Assembly: GCA_024233135.1 (NCBI GenBank)
Contig: JACKPZ010000005.1
Span: 1 to 64,000, forward strand
DNA from: Akkermansiaceae bacterium
GTDB lineage: Bacteria; Verrucomicrobiota; Verrucomicrobiia; Verrucomicrobiales; Akkermansiaceae
Direction: 5' to 3'
Length of the DNA: 64,000 bases
The position numbers and the translations under genes are program-made. Every line of letters begins with the position of its first letter. Position 1 is the stretch's first letter. The notes beneath the pieces were generated by a model. The model saw only the letters and a program-made list of their open reading frames with translations. It was not told where the DNA came from and made no database searches. Below, one piece after another: positions 35,082-43,695 of the stretch.

Positions 35082-35807
35082 TCACGGCAGCTTCCACGCC
35101 TTGCGGTAGGCGTCGTATTCCTTCTGTGGCAGCAGCACGTAGAGCGGGCGTTTGCCGGGGTCGATCTTGGCGATGAGTTCGCGGAGTTTGTTCTCCTCCA
35201 TCGTCGTGCATCCGGCGGTGGGTTTCGAACCGCCGCCGCGCCAGATGTGGAAGAAGATCGACGAGCCGCCGCCGGGAATCACCTTGGGCGGCGCGTTGTG
35301 GGCGATGAACAGTTTGAGCGCGTGCGCGGGATCGTCCTGTTTCATCTGCGCCTTCGTCTCCCACGCCGTGGCCGGGTCGTGGTCGAGGATGACGTTGCGG
35401 TTGTATTGAGGGGATTTCGGGTCCTCGATCCACAGATCGCGAGGGGTCACCTGGCGGTAGAACATCTTCCGGTGGCGCCGGATGTCTTTTTCATATCCCC
35501 AGACGCCGCCGATGGAGAACACGCCGGCGGGAGCGCGCCAGTCGCCCTCGCGTTTCATCTTCGCACCGGCGGGCACCGGGCTGAGTCCGCGGCCCCAGCT
35601 CAGGCCCTCGCGGCCGAGCCGGGCGGGCCACTCGCCACCTTCCTGTTTCCACACGCCGCCCTTCTTCTGATAGAACCGGAGCGTCGCCTTCGAGCTGTTC
35701 CAGCCGGGGGCGATGCCGACGATGCACTGCGAGGAATCCGCCGGCAGTTCGAAAGCGGCCGCGGCGGTGGCGAGGGCGAGGAATGCGGTGAGGAAGGCGC
35801 GGATCAT
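35082..35807 (-). CDS. L,D-transpeptidase (YkuD-type) family protein
   Basis: 241 aa from the ATG at 35807 with a signal peptide (MIRAFLTAFLALATAAAAFE). The YkuD-like catalytic region shows His in FFHIWRGGGSKPTAGCTTM with the nucleophile Cys, plus the upstream RAPAGVFSIGGVWGYE that contacts substrate. Such periplasmic enzymes form or attach to 3-3 peptidoglycan cross-links; the spacing resembles the YafK-like subgroup. It is the last gene of the long minus-strand block and ends convergently with the four-helix protein. It may remodel the wall around the pilus machine, by position only. Confidence 0.85.
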   Translation of the reverse strand: MIRAFLTAFLALATAAAAFELPADSSQCIVGIAPGWNSSKATLRFYQKKGGVWKQEGGEWPARLGREGLSWGRGLSPVPAGAKMKREGDWRAPAGVFSIGGVWGYEKDIRRHRKMFYRQVTPRDLWIEDPKSPQYNRNVILDHDPATAWETKAQMKQDDPAHALKLFIAHNAPPKVIPGGGSSIFFHIWRGGGSKPTAGCTTMEENKLRELIAKIDPGKRPLYVLLPQKEYDAYRKAWKLP

Positions 35808-35857
35808 GATGCTGCGAACGATGCGCGGGACGCGCGGCCGCGCAAGAAAATCCCGGC

Positions 35858-36859
35858 CTAGCGGACTCCGAGTTTCGCCAGGTCCGCCAGCCATGTGGTG
35901 ACGAGGTCCTCTTCCTCCGGGCCGACCCAGCCGTTGCGGATGAGGCATTCGTAGCAGCGTTCCAACAGCTTCGGAATGGATGTTTCGCCGCCGAAGTCGA
36001 GTCCGACGAGCGCCTCGCGGATCGCGTGGTTGTGCTGATAGCCGGGGACTTCGTCGAGGAAATCGCGGTGCAGGCAGTGGTCGTTGCGTTCCTGCCAGAC
36101 GGTGCACTCGTGGAAGAGCACGGGAAAGCCGAGGTGGTGGAGGATCCGCTGGGCGACGAAGCTGCGCCAGATGTCCGTCATCCGGAAGCTGCAGTGCGCC
36201 GGAAGATAGAGCAACGGAAAGACCTTCTCGAAGAAGGTGGTGTTCTGGCTGTTGAAGGGGCACCACGCGCCGTTCGTCAGGGCGACCGCCTCGACGCCGG
36301 ACTGGAAGGTGAAGGGCAGGGGGAACAGCATCCGGTAGACGGCGTCGACGTCCGGGTTGTCATCGGCGAGGCCTTGTTGGACCGGACACTCGATGGTGGC
36401 GCTTTCGCCCGGAGCGGGCGGTGTGTCGCGGGCGTGGTCGAGCGGCAGGCCGCGCGGATAGATGAAGCCGTCGGTGAAATAGTCGTAGACGTTCACCCAG
36501 CCGTCGAAGTCGACCTTGCGACAGGTGAATTCGGGCTTGCGCGGTTCCCAGAACGGCTCGCGCGGGAAATTGTCGTCGTCGGTTTCCACGATGACCTTGG
36601 CGCCGCGTGCGATCGCATCCAGATAAGCGATGTTCTTGCGCGTGTAGGAGCGCGTCGGGCAGGCGCGGCCGAGTTCGTGGTCGCCCGCCTGCTGGGCGGC
36701 GATGGAAAGGAAACGGCAGCCTTCGAGTTCGAAGGTGTCCGGGCTTTTCGTGTCACCGGTGACGATGAAGTCCCATCCGTGCCGCACGGATCCTTCGGCG
36801 AGTGATCGGAGAACGGCGTTCGGGGCGGAAATCGAGGTGACGACGAGGGCGGTGGACAT
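35858..36859 (-). CDS. STELLO-type (DUF288) glycosyltransferase-like protein
   Basis: 333 aa from the ATG at 36859 (MSTALVVTSISAPNAVLRSL). The start STxxVVTSI, then DFIVTGDTKSP, SYTRKNIAYLDAIARGAKVI and the acidic ETDDDNFP motif are those of the STELLO/DUF288 group, whose members include proteins that organise polysaccharide synthases. The Asp run is the expected nucleotide-sugar/metal site. No membrane helix. It lies downstream of the DPM1-like GT2 and the TMTC-like protein, so it probably belongs to the same glycan pathway. Donor and acceptor unknown. Confidence 0.8.
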   Translation of the reverse strand: MSTALVVTSISAPNAVLRSLAEGSVRHGWDFIVTGDTKSPDTFELEGCRFLSIAAQQAGDHELGRACPTRSYTRKNIAYLDAIARGAKVIVETDDDNFPREPFWEPRKPEFTCRKVDFDGWVNVYDYFTDGFIYPRGLPLDHARDTPPAPGESATIECPVQQGLADDNPDVDAVYRMLFPLPFTFQSGVEAVALTNGAWCPFNSQNTTFFEKVFPLLYLPAHCSFRMTDIWRSFVAQRILHHLGFPVLFHECTVWQERNDHCLHRDFLDEVPGYQHNHAIREALVGLDFGGETSIPKLLERCYECLIRNGWVGPEEEDLVTTWLADLAKLGVR

Positions 36860-36875
36860 GGGGAACGATTCGATG

Positions 36876-37613
36876 TTAGAGCTTCGCCGGGCGGCCGGTG
36901 AGACGGAGGAGGACGTAGTGGCCGAGAACGGCGAACGAGTTCTTGATGGCGCCCGACGAGACACGCGGCGAGGGCGCCCGGTAGTGGATGGGCACCTCGA
37001 TCGCCTTTTCCCGACGCAGCAGGTAGCGGACTTCGGTCTGATAGAAATGCGCCTTCGAGAGCAGCGGGTATTCGAGCAGCCGCACCAGCACCTCGCGGCG
37101 GAACGCCTGGTAGCCCGAGGTCATGTCGTGGAAACGCACGCCGAGCAGGACGTTGGCAAGCAGCGAGCCGCCTTTGGACAGCAGGCGGCGGCGCCATGCG
37201 GAGTCCACCATCGAGCCGCCGTTGATGTAGCGGCTGCCGAAGGCGCAGTCGTTGCCCTCGTGCAGCGCGCGCAGGAAACCGGGAAGCGCCCGCGGGTCGT
37301 GCGACAGGCCGCCGTCCATCTCGATGATGATCTCGTATCCCTTGTCCACCGCCTCGCGGAAACCGCGCAGGTAGGCATCGACGACGTTCTTGTTTTCCGG
37401 CGCCCAGACGGTGTGGAACCGTTTGTCCTCCTGCTCCGCCTGTTGGCAGAGTTCGAGCGTGTTGTCGGTGGACGCCTTGTCGACGATGAAATAGACGTTT
37501 CCACCCTCGAGCTGGTCGAGGGATCCGCGCAGCGCGGCCATCAGCGGGGCGAAGTCGTCGGACTCGTTGGCCACCGGAATGATGACGGCCCAGTTGTCGG
37601 GGTAGGGTCTCAT
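36876..37613 (-). CDS. GT2 glycosyltransferase, polyprenyl-phosphate mannose synthase-like
   Basis: 245 aa. GT-A fold with N-terminal WAVIIPVANESDD, the VDKASTDNTLELC nucleotide-binding segment, the metal-binding DGGLSHDP (DxD-like) and FGSRYINGG, then SGYQAFRREVLVRL, which recalls dolichyl-phosphate mannosyltransferases (DPM1). No C-terminal membrane helices, as in soluble DPM1 forms. It would charge a polyprenyl-phosphate with mannose or another hexose at the cytoplasmic face. Its start codon overlaps the stop of the TMTC-like gene (ATGA), a strong sign that the two work together. Confidence 0.88.
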   Translation of the reverse strand: MRPYPDNWAVIIPVANESDDFAPLMAALRGSLDQLEGGNVYFIVDKASTDNTLELCQQAEQEDKRFHTVWAPENKNVVDAYLRGFREAVDKGYEIIIEMDGGLSHDPRALPGFLRALHEGNDCAFGSRYINGGSMVDSAWRRRLLSKGGSLLANVLLGVRFHDMTSGYQAFRREVLVRLLEYPLLSKAHFYQTEVRYLLRREKAIEVPIHYRAPSPRVSSGAIKNSFAVLGHYVLLRLTGRPAKL

Positions 37614-39415
37614 CGGCTGGCCGGAGTCGCAGGGGCTTCGGACAAGGAGGCGGTCGGTCCCGCTTCGAGTTTGGCGAGCATTTCGGTCATCGAGCGGTCG
37701 CCCGGGTGGAGTTTGAGTCCCTTTTCGAGGGTGGACCGTGCCTTCGGCAGGTTTCCGTCGTCCTGATAGATCGTGGCGAGCAGGACGATGAGCGCGGCCG
37801 GCTGGCGGGTGGGGGCCTCGGTGAGGAGACCGCGGCAGATCCCTGCGGCCTCGTCGCGGCGTTTCGGATCCTTGGCGGCGATCTGTGCGAGGTTGGCGAG
37901 TGCGGGCATCATCAAATCGGACTGCTGGTCGCCTTCCCGGATGATGACCTGGAGATGCTTTTCCGCGGCGGCGTCATCGCCCTTTTCGGTAAGAACGTGG
38001 CCGAGCGCGAGCCGGGCCTGGGAGCACCAGGGCGCCTCGGCGAGGGTTTCCCGGGCGATCGCTTCCGCCTGTTCGACATAGCCTTCGTTGAACAACATGC
38101 ATGAGACCACGCCCTTCACCTTGAACTGGAACGGGCGGGATTCCGAAACCAGCAGCATCAGACGGGTGGGCTCGCTCCAAGCCTGCGCCCAGTAGCGGGA
38201 GTAGGCTCCGCAGACGGGGATGCGGTAGGCCAGCAGAAGCAGCAGCAGGAACGCGGCGGCGGTGGCGCCGGCGTCGGATTGGCGGCGGCGGCGCGACCAC
38301 TGGCTCAGGAGGGCGTCCGCGGCGCAGGCGACGGCGATCGCGAGACCGATCGATGGAATGGTGAGGTAGACGTCGTGGATGGGGCCGTTGAACGCCGGCA
38401 GGAAATTTCCGGCGGGGAAGCTTGCGACGAGGAAGAAAAGGATGCCGTAGGAAACGGCCGGCAGACGTTTCCAGAGCAGCAGTCCGGCGGAGATCATGGC
38501 GCCGAGGAACAGCCACGCGAAAGCGAGCGCGGCGGGCGAGGTGGATTTCATCCAACCGTAGGAACCGAGGACTTCCAGTTTCCCGAACGGGAAGACCCAC
38601 ATCAGGAAATGCCGCCATAGGAACCACGGCGCGGAAACCATCAGCTGCCAGCGCGTGAGGTCGGGATCGAAGCCGGAATGGAAATTGCCGGCGTTGATTT
38701 GTTTGGCGGAATACAGGTGCCTGACGGCGAGGAACGCGATGGTGGCGAGCGTGTAGAGGCCGTAGCGGACAACGGTCCGGCGGTCGATGCCGGCACGACG
38801 TTGCTGCAGGTCACGCAGGAACAGGAGCCCCGGAACGGCGATCAGGGATTCGTAACAAAGCAGCGCGCAAGCCTGGGAGATCAGCGCCGGAATCAGCCAC
38901 TGCCATCGGTTCCCGGACGCGGCGCGCTCGTGGAAGTGGAACACGAGGGCGGCGAAGGCGACGCCGAGGCTGATGTTGGCGCAGCTCAGCCAGAGCGCGG
39001 TCGACATGCAGGACGGACTGAGCGCCCAGATGGCGGTGGCGAACCACGCGGCCCGGCCCTTTCCGAAGATGATCGTCGCGATGCGGTGGACACCGATGGT
39101 GGCCAGCAGGAAGGCGGCGAGCCCGAACATGTGCCAGTTGAACAAGTCCTTCTGAAACGGAGCGGCGGCCATGAAGAGGGCGTTTTTCACGGGCCGGTAG
39201 AAGCGGAAGGCGTCCGGTTGGAATACATCGGTCCAGTGGTGGAAATCCTCGTTCCGGTCGAGCTGCGGATAGTCGTCCGAGAACAGCGGCGCGTGCATCC
39301 CGGGCCAGGCGCAGAGGACCACGAGGGCGATGATGGCGAGGAGTCCCAGCCACGGCAGGAAACGTGGATCGGGAGAGAAGGACCGCTGTGAGGATCTGGT
39401 GGAAGAAAGGTTCAT
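37610..39415 (-). CDS. TMTC-like multi-pass membrane protein with TPR tail
   Basis: 601 aa from the ATG at 39415. About ten transmembrane helices follow a first one at LLAIIALVVLCAWPG. The first extracytoplasmic loop has SDDYPQLDRNEDFHHW then FQPDAFRFYRPVKNAL, matching the DD...N.D...W...YRP pattern of the TMTC O-mannosyltransferase group (GT-C fold). The C-terminal ~190 residues are tetratricopeptide-like (ALGHVLTEKGDDAAAEKHL, KARSTLEKGLKLHPGDRSM). It is predicted to transfer sugar from a polyprenyl-phosphate donor to exported protein, with the adjacent GT2 making the donor. The acceptor is unknown; pilins or secreted proteins of the locus are plausible. Confidence 0.78.
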   Translation of the reverse strand: MNLSSTRSSQRSFSPDPRFLPWLGLLAIIALVVLCAWPGMHAPLFSDDYPQLDRNEDFHHWTDVFQPDAFRFYRPVKNALFMAAAPFQKDLFNWHMFGLAAFLLATIGVHRIATIIFGKGRAAWFATAIWALSPSCMSTALWLSCANISLGVAFAALVFHFHERAASGNRWQWLIPALISQACALLCYESLIAVPGLLFLRDLQQRRAGIDRRTVVRYGLYTLATIAFLAVRHLYSAKQINAGNFHSGFDPDLTRWQLMVSAPWFLWRHFLMWVFPFGKLEVLGSYGWMKSTSPAALAFAWLFLGAMISAGLLLWKRLPAVSYGILFFLVASFPAGNFLPAFNGPIHDVYLTIPSIGLAIAVACAADALLSQWSRRRRQSDAGATAAAFLLLLLLAYRIPVCGAYSRYWAQAWSEPTRLMLLVSESRPFQFKVKGVVSCMLFNEGYVEQAEAIARETLAEAPWCSQARLALGHVLTEKGDDAAAEKHLQVIIREGDQQSDLMMPALANLAQIAAKDPKRRDEAAGICRGLLTEAPTRQPAALIVLLATIYQDDGNLPKARSTLEKGLKLHPGDRSMTEMLAKLEAGPTASLSEAPATPASR

Positions 39416-39428
39416 GGGTAGCGGTTGA

Positions 39429-40265
39429 TCAGGGTTTGGTGAAACCGGAGAGCGTTGCGCGCACGTCGCCGATGAAGACCGGAGCGCGGAACTCGAGAGG
39501 GATGCGGTCCGCATCGTCGCCGAGCCACAAGGTGGCCTCGCGTTTCATCTTGGTGTAGGGTTTCAGCGCGAGCGTCTTGCGGTCGATCTTGCTCAGCGAG
39601 ACGCCCATCCGGATGCTCTTGCGGCCGAGGTGGAGCTCGTGGGCGTGGACCTTCACGCTGAGCAGATAGGGCGTGCGGAACGGCTGGATGACGAGGCGGA
39701 CGGTGTCGCCGTCGGCCAGCTTCTGGCTGCGGACCAGAAGGATCGCGGAGTAGATGTCGTAGACCGGGGAGAAATGGAAGGTCTCCGAGCGTGTCTTCGC
39801 GATGCCGCCCTTGGGAGTGGTGACCTCGACGCACTCGACGCGGTTCGAGTGGTAGCGGTTGGTCGTGACGACGGTCTCCTTGCGGTCGGTTTCGGTTCCG
39901 TTGAAGAAGCGCGGGCGCAGTGAGGACGGATGGACTTCCGACCACATGCTGCCCTTGTAAGGAAACAAACCGGCCGCGGGACCGAGCGAGGTGGCCGTCG
40001 CGCGGGTGACGAACATGCCGGGCTTGTGCACTCCCTTCGGCGCGAAATCGATGCTGAGCCGGCCGGCATCGAGCATGCCCTTCCAACTCAGGCGAAGGGT
40101 GATCGAACACGTGGGCATCGCCGGGTGGGCGCCCGGTTTCGTCGGTCCCAGGGTCTTCTGCCAAGCGGGTGCGGCGGCGACGCATCCGGCCGACAACGCG
40201 ACTCCGGCGGCGATCCAGATCGCGGCCGGAGTGCGGCGGAAACGTCGGGGCCCGGGATCATTCAT
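39429..40265 (-). CDS. DUF3108-like periplasmic protein
   Basis: 278 aa with an N-terminal hydrophobic signal (AAIWIAAGVALSAGCVAAAP), possibly a lipoprotein signal at Cys28. The body shows the DUF3108 layout: SITLRLSWKGMLDAGRLSID, PYKGSMWSEVHPSSLRPRFF, then DIYSAILLVRSQKLADGD and a C-terminal REATLWLGDDADRIPLEF block. DUF3108 proteins are beta-rich envelope proteins of unknown role. It overlaps the upstream 167-aa gene by eight bases. Confidence 0.75.
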   Translation of the reverse strand: MNDPGPRRFRRTPAAIWIAAGVALSAGCVAAAPAWQKTLGPTKPGAHPAMPTCSITLRLSWKGMLDAGRLSIDFAPKGVHKPGMFVTRATATSLGPAAGLFPYKGSMWSEVHPSSLRPRFFNGTETDRKETVVTTNRYHSNRVECVEVTTPKGGIAKTRSETFHFSPVYDIYSAILLVRSQKLADGDTVRLVIQPFRTPYLLSVKVHAHELHLGRKSIRMGVSLSKIDRKTLALKPYTKMKREATLWLGDDADRIPLEFRAPVFIGDVRATLSGFTKP

Positions 40266-40761
40266 AGGTCGGGAGCAGGACCGGCTCGGCGCGCGGCGGG
40301 AGCACGCCCGGACCGTCGTCGATGGTGGTGGCGTCGATCCGGTCCTCGCTGACGGGCAGCGGACGGAAGGATTCCGAATGGGTATCGACGCGGAACTCGA
40401 GTTTCATCAGGTCGCGGTTCGTCTCGGCGAGTTGGTCGAGAAGGTCGCGGTTCTGCGTTTGGAGGCTCTCCATCCGCGTGATGAGGGCCTCGTAGAAACC
40501 CTTGCGGCCGGCCTCGTCGGCGGGTGCCGGTTCCGCTCCGGACATCACGGCGGCGAGTTCCTCGCTGGTGACTCCCTTCGTGGATTTGGCGGGAGCGACG
40601 GCCTTGGCAGGTGCTTCGGGTTGTTGTTTCGGAACGACGACGGGTTCGCCGCTTTCAAACACGGTGACGATCTGGCGGACGGACCACCAGTGGCTCGCAA
40701 CGGCCGCGGTCATCGCGACCAGGGCGACTCCACAGAAAATCGGCAGGGACTTCGATTTCAT
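40258..40761 (-). CDS. Hypothetical single-pass membrane protein
   Basis: 167 aa. One N-terminal helix (LPIFCGVALVAMTAAVASHWW), a Pro/Ala/Lys-rich linker (about 45-65), then a coiled-coil-like stretch (YEALITRMESLQTQNRDLLDQ). No family recognised. It overlaps the genes on both sides by 4-8 bases, forming the fourth of a coupled set of unknown genes (42774 down to 40258) placed after the minor pseudopilin. By shape it could be a periplasmic scaffold subunit. Confidence 0.72.
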   Translation of the reverse strand: MKSKSLPIFCGVALVAMTAAVASHWWSVRQIVTVFESGEPVVVPKQQPEAPAKAVAPAKSTKGVTSEELAAVMSGAEPAPADEAGRKGFYEALITRMESLQTQNRDLLDQLAETNRDLMKLEFRVDTHSESFRPLPVSEDRIDATTIDDGPGVLPPRAEPVLLPTYE

Positions 40762-41561
40762 GGTTTTCGCTGGTTCGGGTTGGCGGGTGGTTCCGGGGAT
40801 TCTTCGGGCTTCGGAAGGGAAACCAGCAGTTGCTGGAGTTGGTCGACGACCTGGCCGAGGCGTTTCGAATCCTCGTCCATGCGTTTCATCGAGCCGGTGA
40901 GGATGGCGCCGACGGTGGCGTCCTGGGCGTATCCGAGGGAGTTGTCGAAGCCGGGTTCGGCAACGGCGAATACCGAGGCGCCGTCGTCCTCCGGCACCAG
41001 CACGTGCGGCTTCACATCGAGCGTGATGGTGGATCCTCCGCCGAGATCGACCTCGCGGGTGAGCGTTGGCGCGTCCGGCGACTCGACGAGTTTCCAGCCG
41101 GACGGAGGGCGCGCCAGCGGCTTCGCGGGAAACGGAGCGGCCAGTTTGACCTTCGCGCTGTCCACCGCACCCGTACCCGTGCGGAGTTCCTGCACACGGA
41201 CGGTGAGTCCCTTCGGAGTAGTCTCGGAAACCGGGGCCTCCGCAAGCTCGGCGGGCTCCCCGGCCGGAGGTTCCTCCACGGTTGCGGACTCCTCATCCGC
41301 AGGTTCCGGTTCGGATGCTTCTTCAGATACCTCTTTCGCTTTTCCGACCGCATCCGCAGGCGGCTTGCCGGTCACCAGGACGGGTTCATCCTTCGGCGCG
41401 TCGAGCACCACGGTGACCTCGTTCGGCTTCGATTTGTCCCGCTGGTTGAACTCGCGGATCGCCGCCTGCACCGGATCCTCCTCCGGTTCGGCACGGACGT
41501 TCTGCGCCGCGGCGGGCAGCGCGGTGAGGAAAAATCCAACGGCGAGATGGGTGAGCTTCAT
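40758..41561 (-). CDS. Hypothetical secreted protein with acidic linker
   Basis: 267 aa from the ATG at 41561 with a signal peptide (HLAVGFFLTALPAAAQN); the longer frame is antisense noise. It has a long Glu/Pro/Ala-rich low-complexity region (about 75-120), then a compact beta-rich part (STITLDVKPHVLVPEDDG) and a helical C terminus with a Leu-rich heptad-like stretch (LGQVVDQLQQLLVSL). No family recognised. Coupled by ATGA overlaps to both neighbours. Confidence 0.72.
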   Translation of the reverse strand: MKLTHLAVGFFLTALPAAAQNVRAEPEEDPVQAAIREFNQRDKSKPNEVTVVLDAPKDEPVLVTGKPPADAVGKAKEVSEEASEPEPADEESATVEEPPAGEPAELAEAPVSETTPKGLTVRVQELRTGTGAVDSAKVKLAAPFPAKPLARPPSGWKLVESPDAPTLTREVDLGGGSTITLDVKPHVLVPEDDGASVFAVAEPGFDNSLGYAQDATVGAILTGSMKRMDEDSKRLGQVVDQLQQLLVSLPKPEESPEPPANPNQRKP

Positions 41562-42307
41562 TGTCCGGTGGGTTCGTATTGGATCGAGTCGGCCGAGGTG
41601 ACGCCCGCGGCGGAGGCGGGGGCGGCGTCGGATTGGTTGGACGGCAGCGACGGGCTGTCGGCGCGCAGGCCGTCGGTCGGCAGCGAGCGGTCGAGCAGCG
41701 AGTTCCACGAATCGAGAAGGGCGACGCCCTCGCTCCGAAGCTCTCGCGATTTCTCCTGATAGTCGGACAATCGGACGAGCAGGTCGCGGGCTTCCGCGAC
41801 TTCCGCCGTGGTCCAGCGGAGCTGGCGGCTCTGATAGAGAACCGGCACCTCGAGGTCGATCCGGCTCGAGTGTCCTCCCGGAGCATCGGCGCTCAGGATG
41901 TGTTGCACGCGCAGGTTGGTTTCCTCGAACGACGAGGTCACCGGGGGCTGGAGTGCGGCGAGCGCCGGATCGGTCTCTCCGGGAAGTCCTTCGTTCGACG
42001 GCAGGAGGGTCCTGCTTTCCTTGGCGGGCGACGGGCTCACATCGCCTGCGGATGGCTCGGGAGCCTGTGGATCGCCTCCACCGGCCACGATCACCGGCTT
42101 CGTGATGTACATCAGGCAGAAGGCGGCCGCGGTGGCGGTGCTGGCCAGCAGCAACCATGGATACGCCCGCTGTCCCGGTGAGGCGCCCACACGTCGGTTC
42201 GCCTTCGAATACGAACCGGTCGGGGCGGGAAGAGCGGTCGGCAGCGACGGCATCTTCTCCGCGGCGGCGCGGACTTCGGCGGATTTGGGTGAGGGAAGCG
42301 GTTTCAT
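41558..42307 (-). CDS. Hypothetical membrane-anchored protein
   Basis: 249 aa. A ~45-residue cytoplasmic tail, one transmembrane helix (YPWLLLASTATAAAFCLMYI), then a Pro/Ser-rich extracytoplasmic region with a predicted helical stretch (TTAEVAEARDLLVRLSDYQE). The topology recalls bitopic inner-membrane subunits of pilus and secretion systems (PilN/GspL-like), but no sequence motif proves it. Start and stop both overlap neighbours by four bases. Confidence 0.7.
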   Translation of the reverse strand: MKPLPSPKSAEVRAAAEKMPSLPTALPAPTGSYSKANRRVGASPGQRAYPWLLLASTATAAAFCLMYITKPVIVAGGGDPQAPEPSAGDVSPSPAKESRTLLPSNEGLPGETDPALAALQPPVTSSFEETNLRVQHILSADAPGGHSSRIDLEVPVLYQSRQLRWTTAEVAEARDLLVRLSDYQEKSRELRSEGVALLDSWNSLLDRSLPTDGLRADSPSLPSNQSDAAPASAAGVTSADSIQYEPTGQ

Positions 42308-42774
42308 GGCTGCTTGCGGGCGGCCGCGGAGGCCTCCTTTTCGGTAGAGGGTTTCAACTTGGCTGCCACCGCGTGGCTCACCACCGTCTGGTTGGAAACG
42401 CCGGGAAACGTCGTGATCGTGAGCGACTCGCGCGAGAGCCTGAGGTGGCGCAGCACGCCGTCGGTCTGGCTCGTCGCCTGCAGACCGGGAATCACCTCGA
42501 TCGCACCGCGGTCCGGTCGCTGGCGGCCGATGCCGTCCGAACGGTAGATCACGAATGTCGTATGCGAATCCTCGTCATCCTCGGCAACGACCTTGACGCG
42601 GACACCGTCGGTGTAGACGCGGAAGCCGATCGCCTTCATCGGGATCGGCGTGACCTTGTCGCCGGTGATCTTGAAATGCGACTTCAGCAGGAAATCGCCG
42701 ACGTGTTTGAATTCCGAGGCGGTGGCCGCGCCGGCGATCGCGAAGAGAAGCGGTATGGTCGTTCGGATCGTCAT
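42304..42774 (-). CDS. Hypothetical secreted protein
   Basis: 156 aa from the ATG at 42774, which overlaps the pseudopilin stop (ATGA); a Met five codons upstream is possible. It has a signal peptide (TTIPLLFAIAGAATASE) followed by a beta-rich region (KITGDKVTPIPMKAIGFRVY, TTFVIYRSDGIG) and a Lys/Ala tail. No family recognised. Direct coupling to the minor pseudopilin suggests a part in pilus assembly or in a pilus-linked secretion step. Confidence 0.72.
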   Translation of the reverse strand: MTIRTTIPLLFAIAGAATASEFKHVGDFLLKSHFKITGDKVTPIPMKAIGFRVYTDGVRVKVVAEDDEDSHTTFVIYRSDGIGRQRPDRGAIEVIPGLQATSQTDGVLRHLRLSRESLTITTFPGVSNQTVVSHAVAAKLKPSTEKEASAAARKQP

Positions 42775-43181
42775 TCCCCTACATCCCACAAGGAGTCATT
42801 GCTGCTGCCGGACGGGTCGTAGGTGACACCGCTTCCGCCATTGATGACAGGGGGGGAGACATTGACCAGGATGTTGAGCTGCGTGCCCACCAGCGAGGTG
42901 ACCTTGGGCATCGTCGTGGCCTGGTTCGGAAGATACGGTATGATTTTCGCGTTGGTGATCGAGGAGACCGCCGCCGTCGGATTGTCCGCCAAATACATGC
43001 GCTGGGCGGCGTAGACCGTGCGCAGGGTTTCGCCGGCCTGCTTGCCGAGTTTCCACTCGTCCATCTTGTTGTTGACGAAGAGCCCGGTGCTGATGAGGGC
43101 CAGCAACACCATGATCACGATCGTCATCTCAAGGAGCGTGAAGGCCCCCGGGCGACGGATCTTGGAGCAGCCGGTGTTCAT
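42771..43181 (-). CDS. Minor pseudopilin (type IV prepilin-like)
   Basis: 136 aa from the ATG at 43181. The prepilin signal RRPGA is followed by FTLLEMTIVIMVLLALIS: cleavage is expected after Ala13, leaving Phe1 and Glu5 of the mature protein, then the long hydrophobic stalk. The globular part is small (LADNPTAAVSSITNAKIIPY). It would be processed by a prepilin peptidase, which is not in this window. It differs from the major pilin at 52249-52662, so it is probably a minor or priming subunit. It follows the 137-aa membrane protein by 55 bases. Confidence 0.9.
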   Translation of the reverse strand: MNTGCSKIRRPGAFTLLEMTIVIMVLLALISTGLFVNNKMDEWKLGKQAGETLRTVYAAQRMYLADNPTAAVSSITNAKIIPYLPNQATTMPKVTSLVGTQLNILVNVSPPVINGGSGVTYDPSGSSNDSLWDVGE

Positions 43182-43236
43182 GGAGGAATTCTTTAAGGGT
43201 TCGGGACTTTCAAGGAAAGCATGAAAACTCGGAGTC

Positions 43237-43650
43237 TCAGCCTTTGAGCAGTTCGAGGGCTTCCATGAAGTTCTTGCGGAACTCGGGGTCCTGCGCCAGC
43301 CCCTTGACATAGAGCAGGAAGAAGAAGGCGACGGTGGAGAGGACGATGAGGGAAATGACCCACCAGGTGACGGAACGTTCCTTCGGCGCGATGAAGGGGA
43401 TGTACCACGCGTCGCGATCGACGATCTGCGTCTGGTACATCTGGTTGTTCTCGCGCAGGACGTGGATGAGCGCGTCCGCCGCGCGGCTGCTGCGGGCGAC
43501 GAAGAGGTGCTTGAAGCGTTTGCCGGGCGCGTCCGGAAGTTCGACGGTCCGGATGCCGGCGGGAACGCTTTCCGGAGGCCGCAGCGTCTGGATGTGCGTC
43601 TCGTACACGAACTTCTCGCGCAGCCATCGGTCGAAACGGGTGAGTTGCAT
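43237..43650 (-). CDS. Hypothetical single-pass protein between pilC and pseudopilin
   Basis: 137 aa. A ~90-residue soluble N-terminal part (THIQTLRPPESVPAGIRTV, KHLFVARSSRAADALIHVL) precedes one transmembrane helix (WWVISLIVLSTVAFFFLLYV) and a short Lys/Glu tail. No signal peptide, so the N terminus is probably cytoplasmic. No family recognised. Placed inside the pilus block, it may help the PilB-PilC motor, by position only. Confidence 0.7.
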   Translation of the reverse strand: MQLTRFDRWLREKFVYETHIQTLRPPESVPAGIRTVELPDAPGKRFKHLFVARSSRAADALIHVLRENNQMYQTQIVDRDAWYIPFIAPKERSVTWWVISLIVLSTVAFFFLLYVKGLAQDPEFRKNFMEALELLKG

Positions 43651-43695
43651 GGGATCGTGCGGGTTGGTTTGAAGGAGTCGGTGGTCCGGAGGGCG

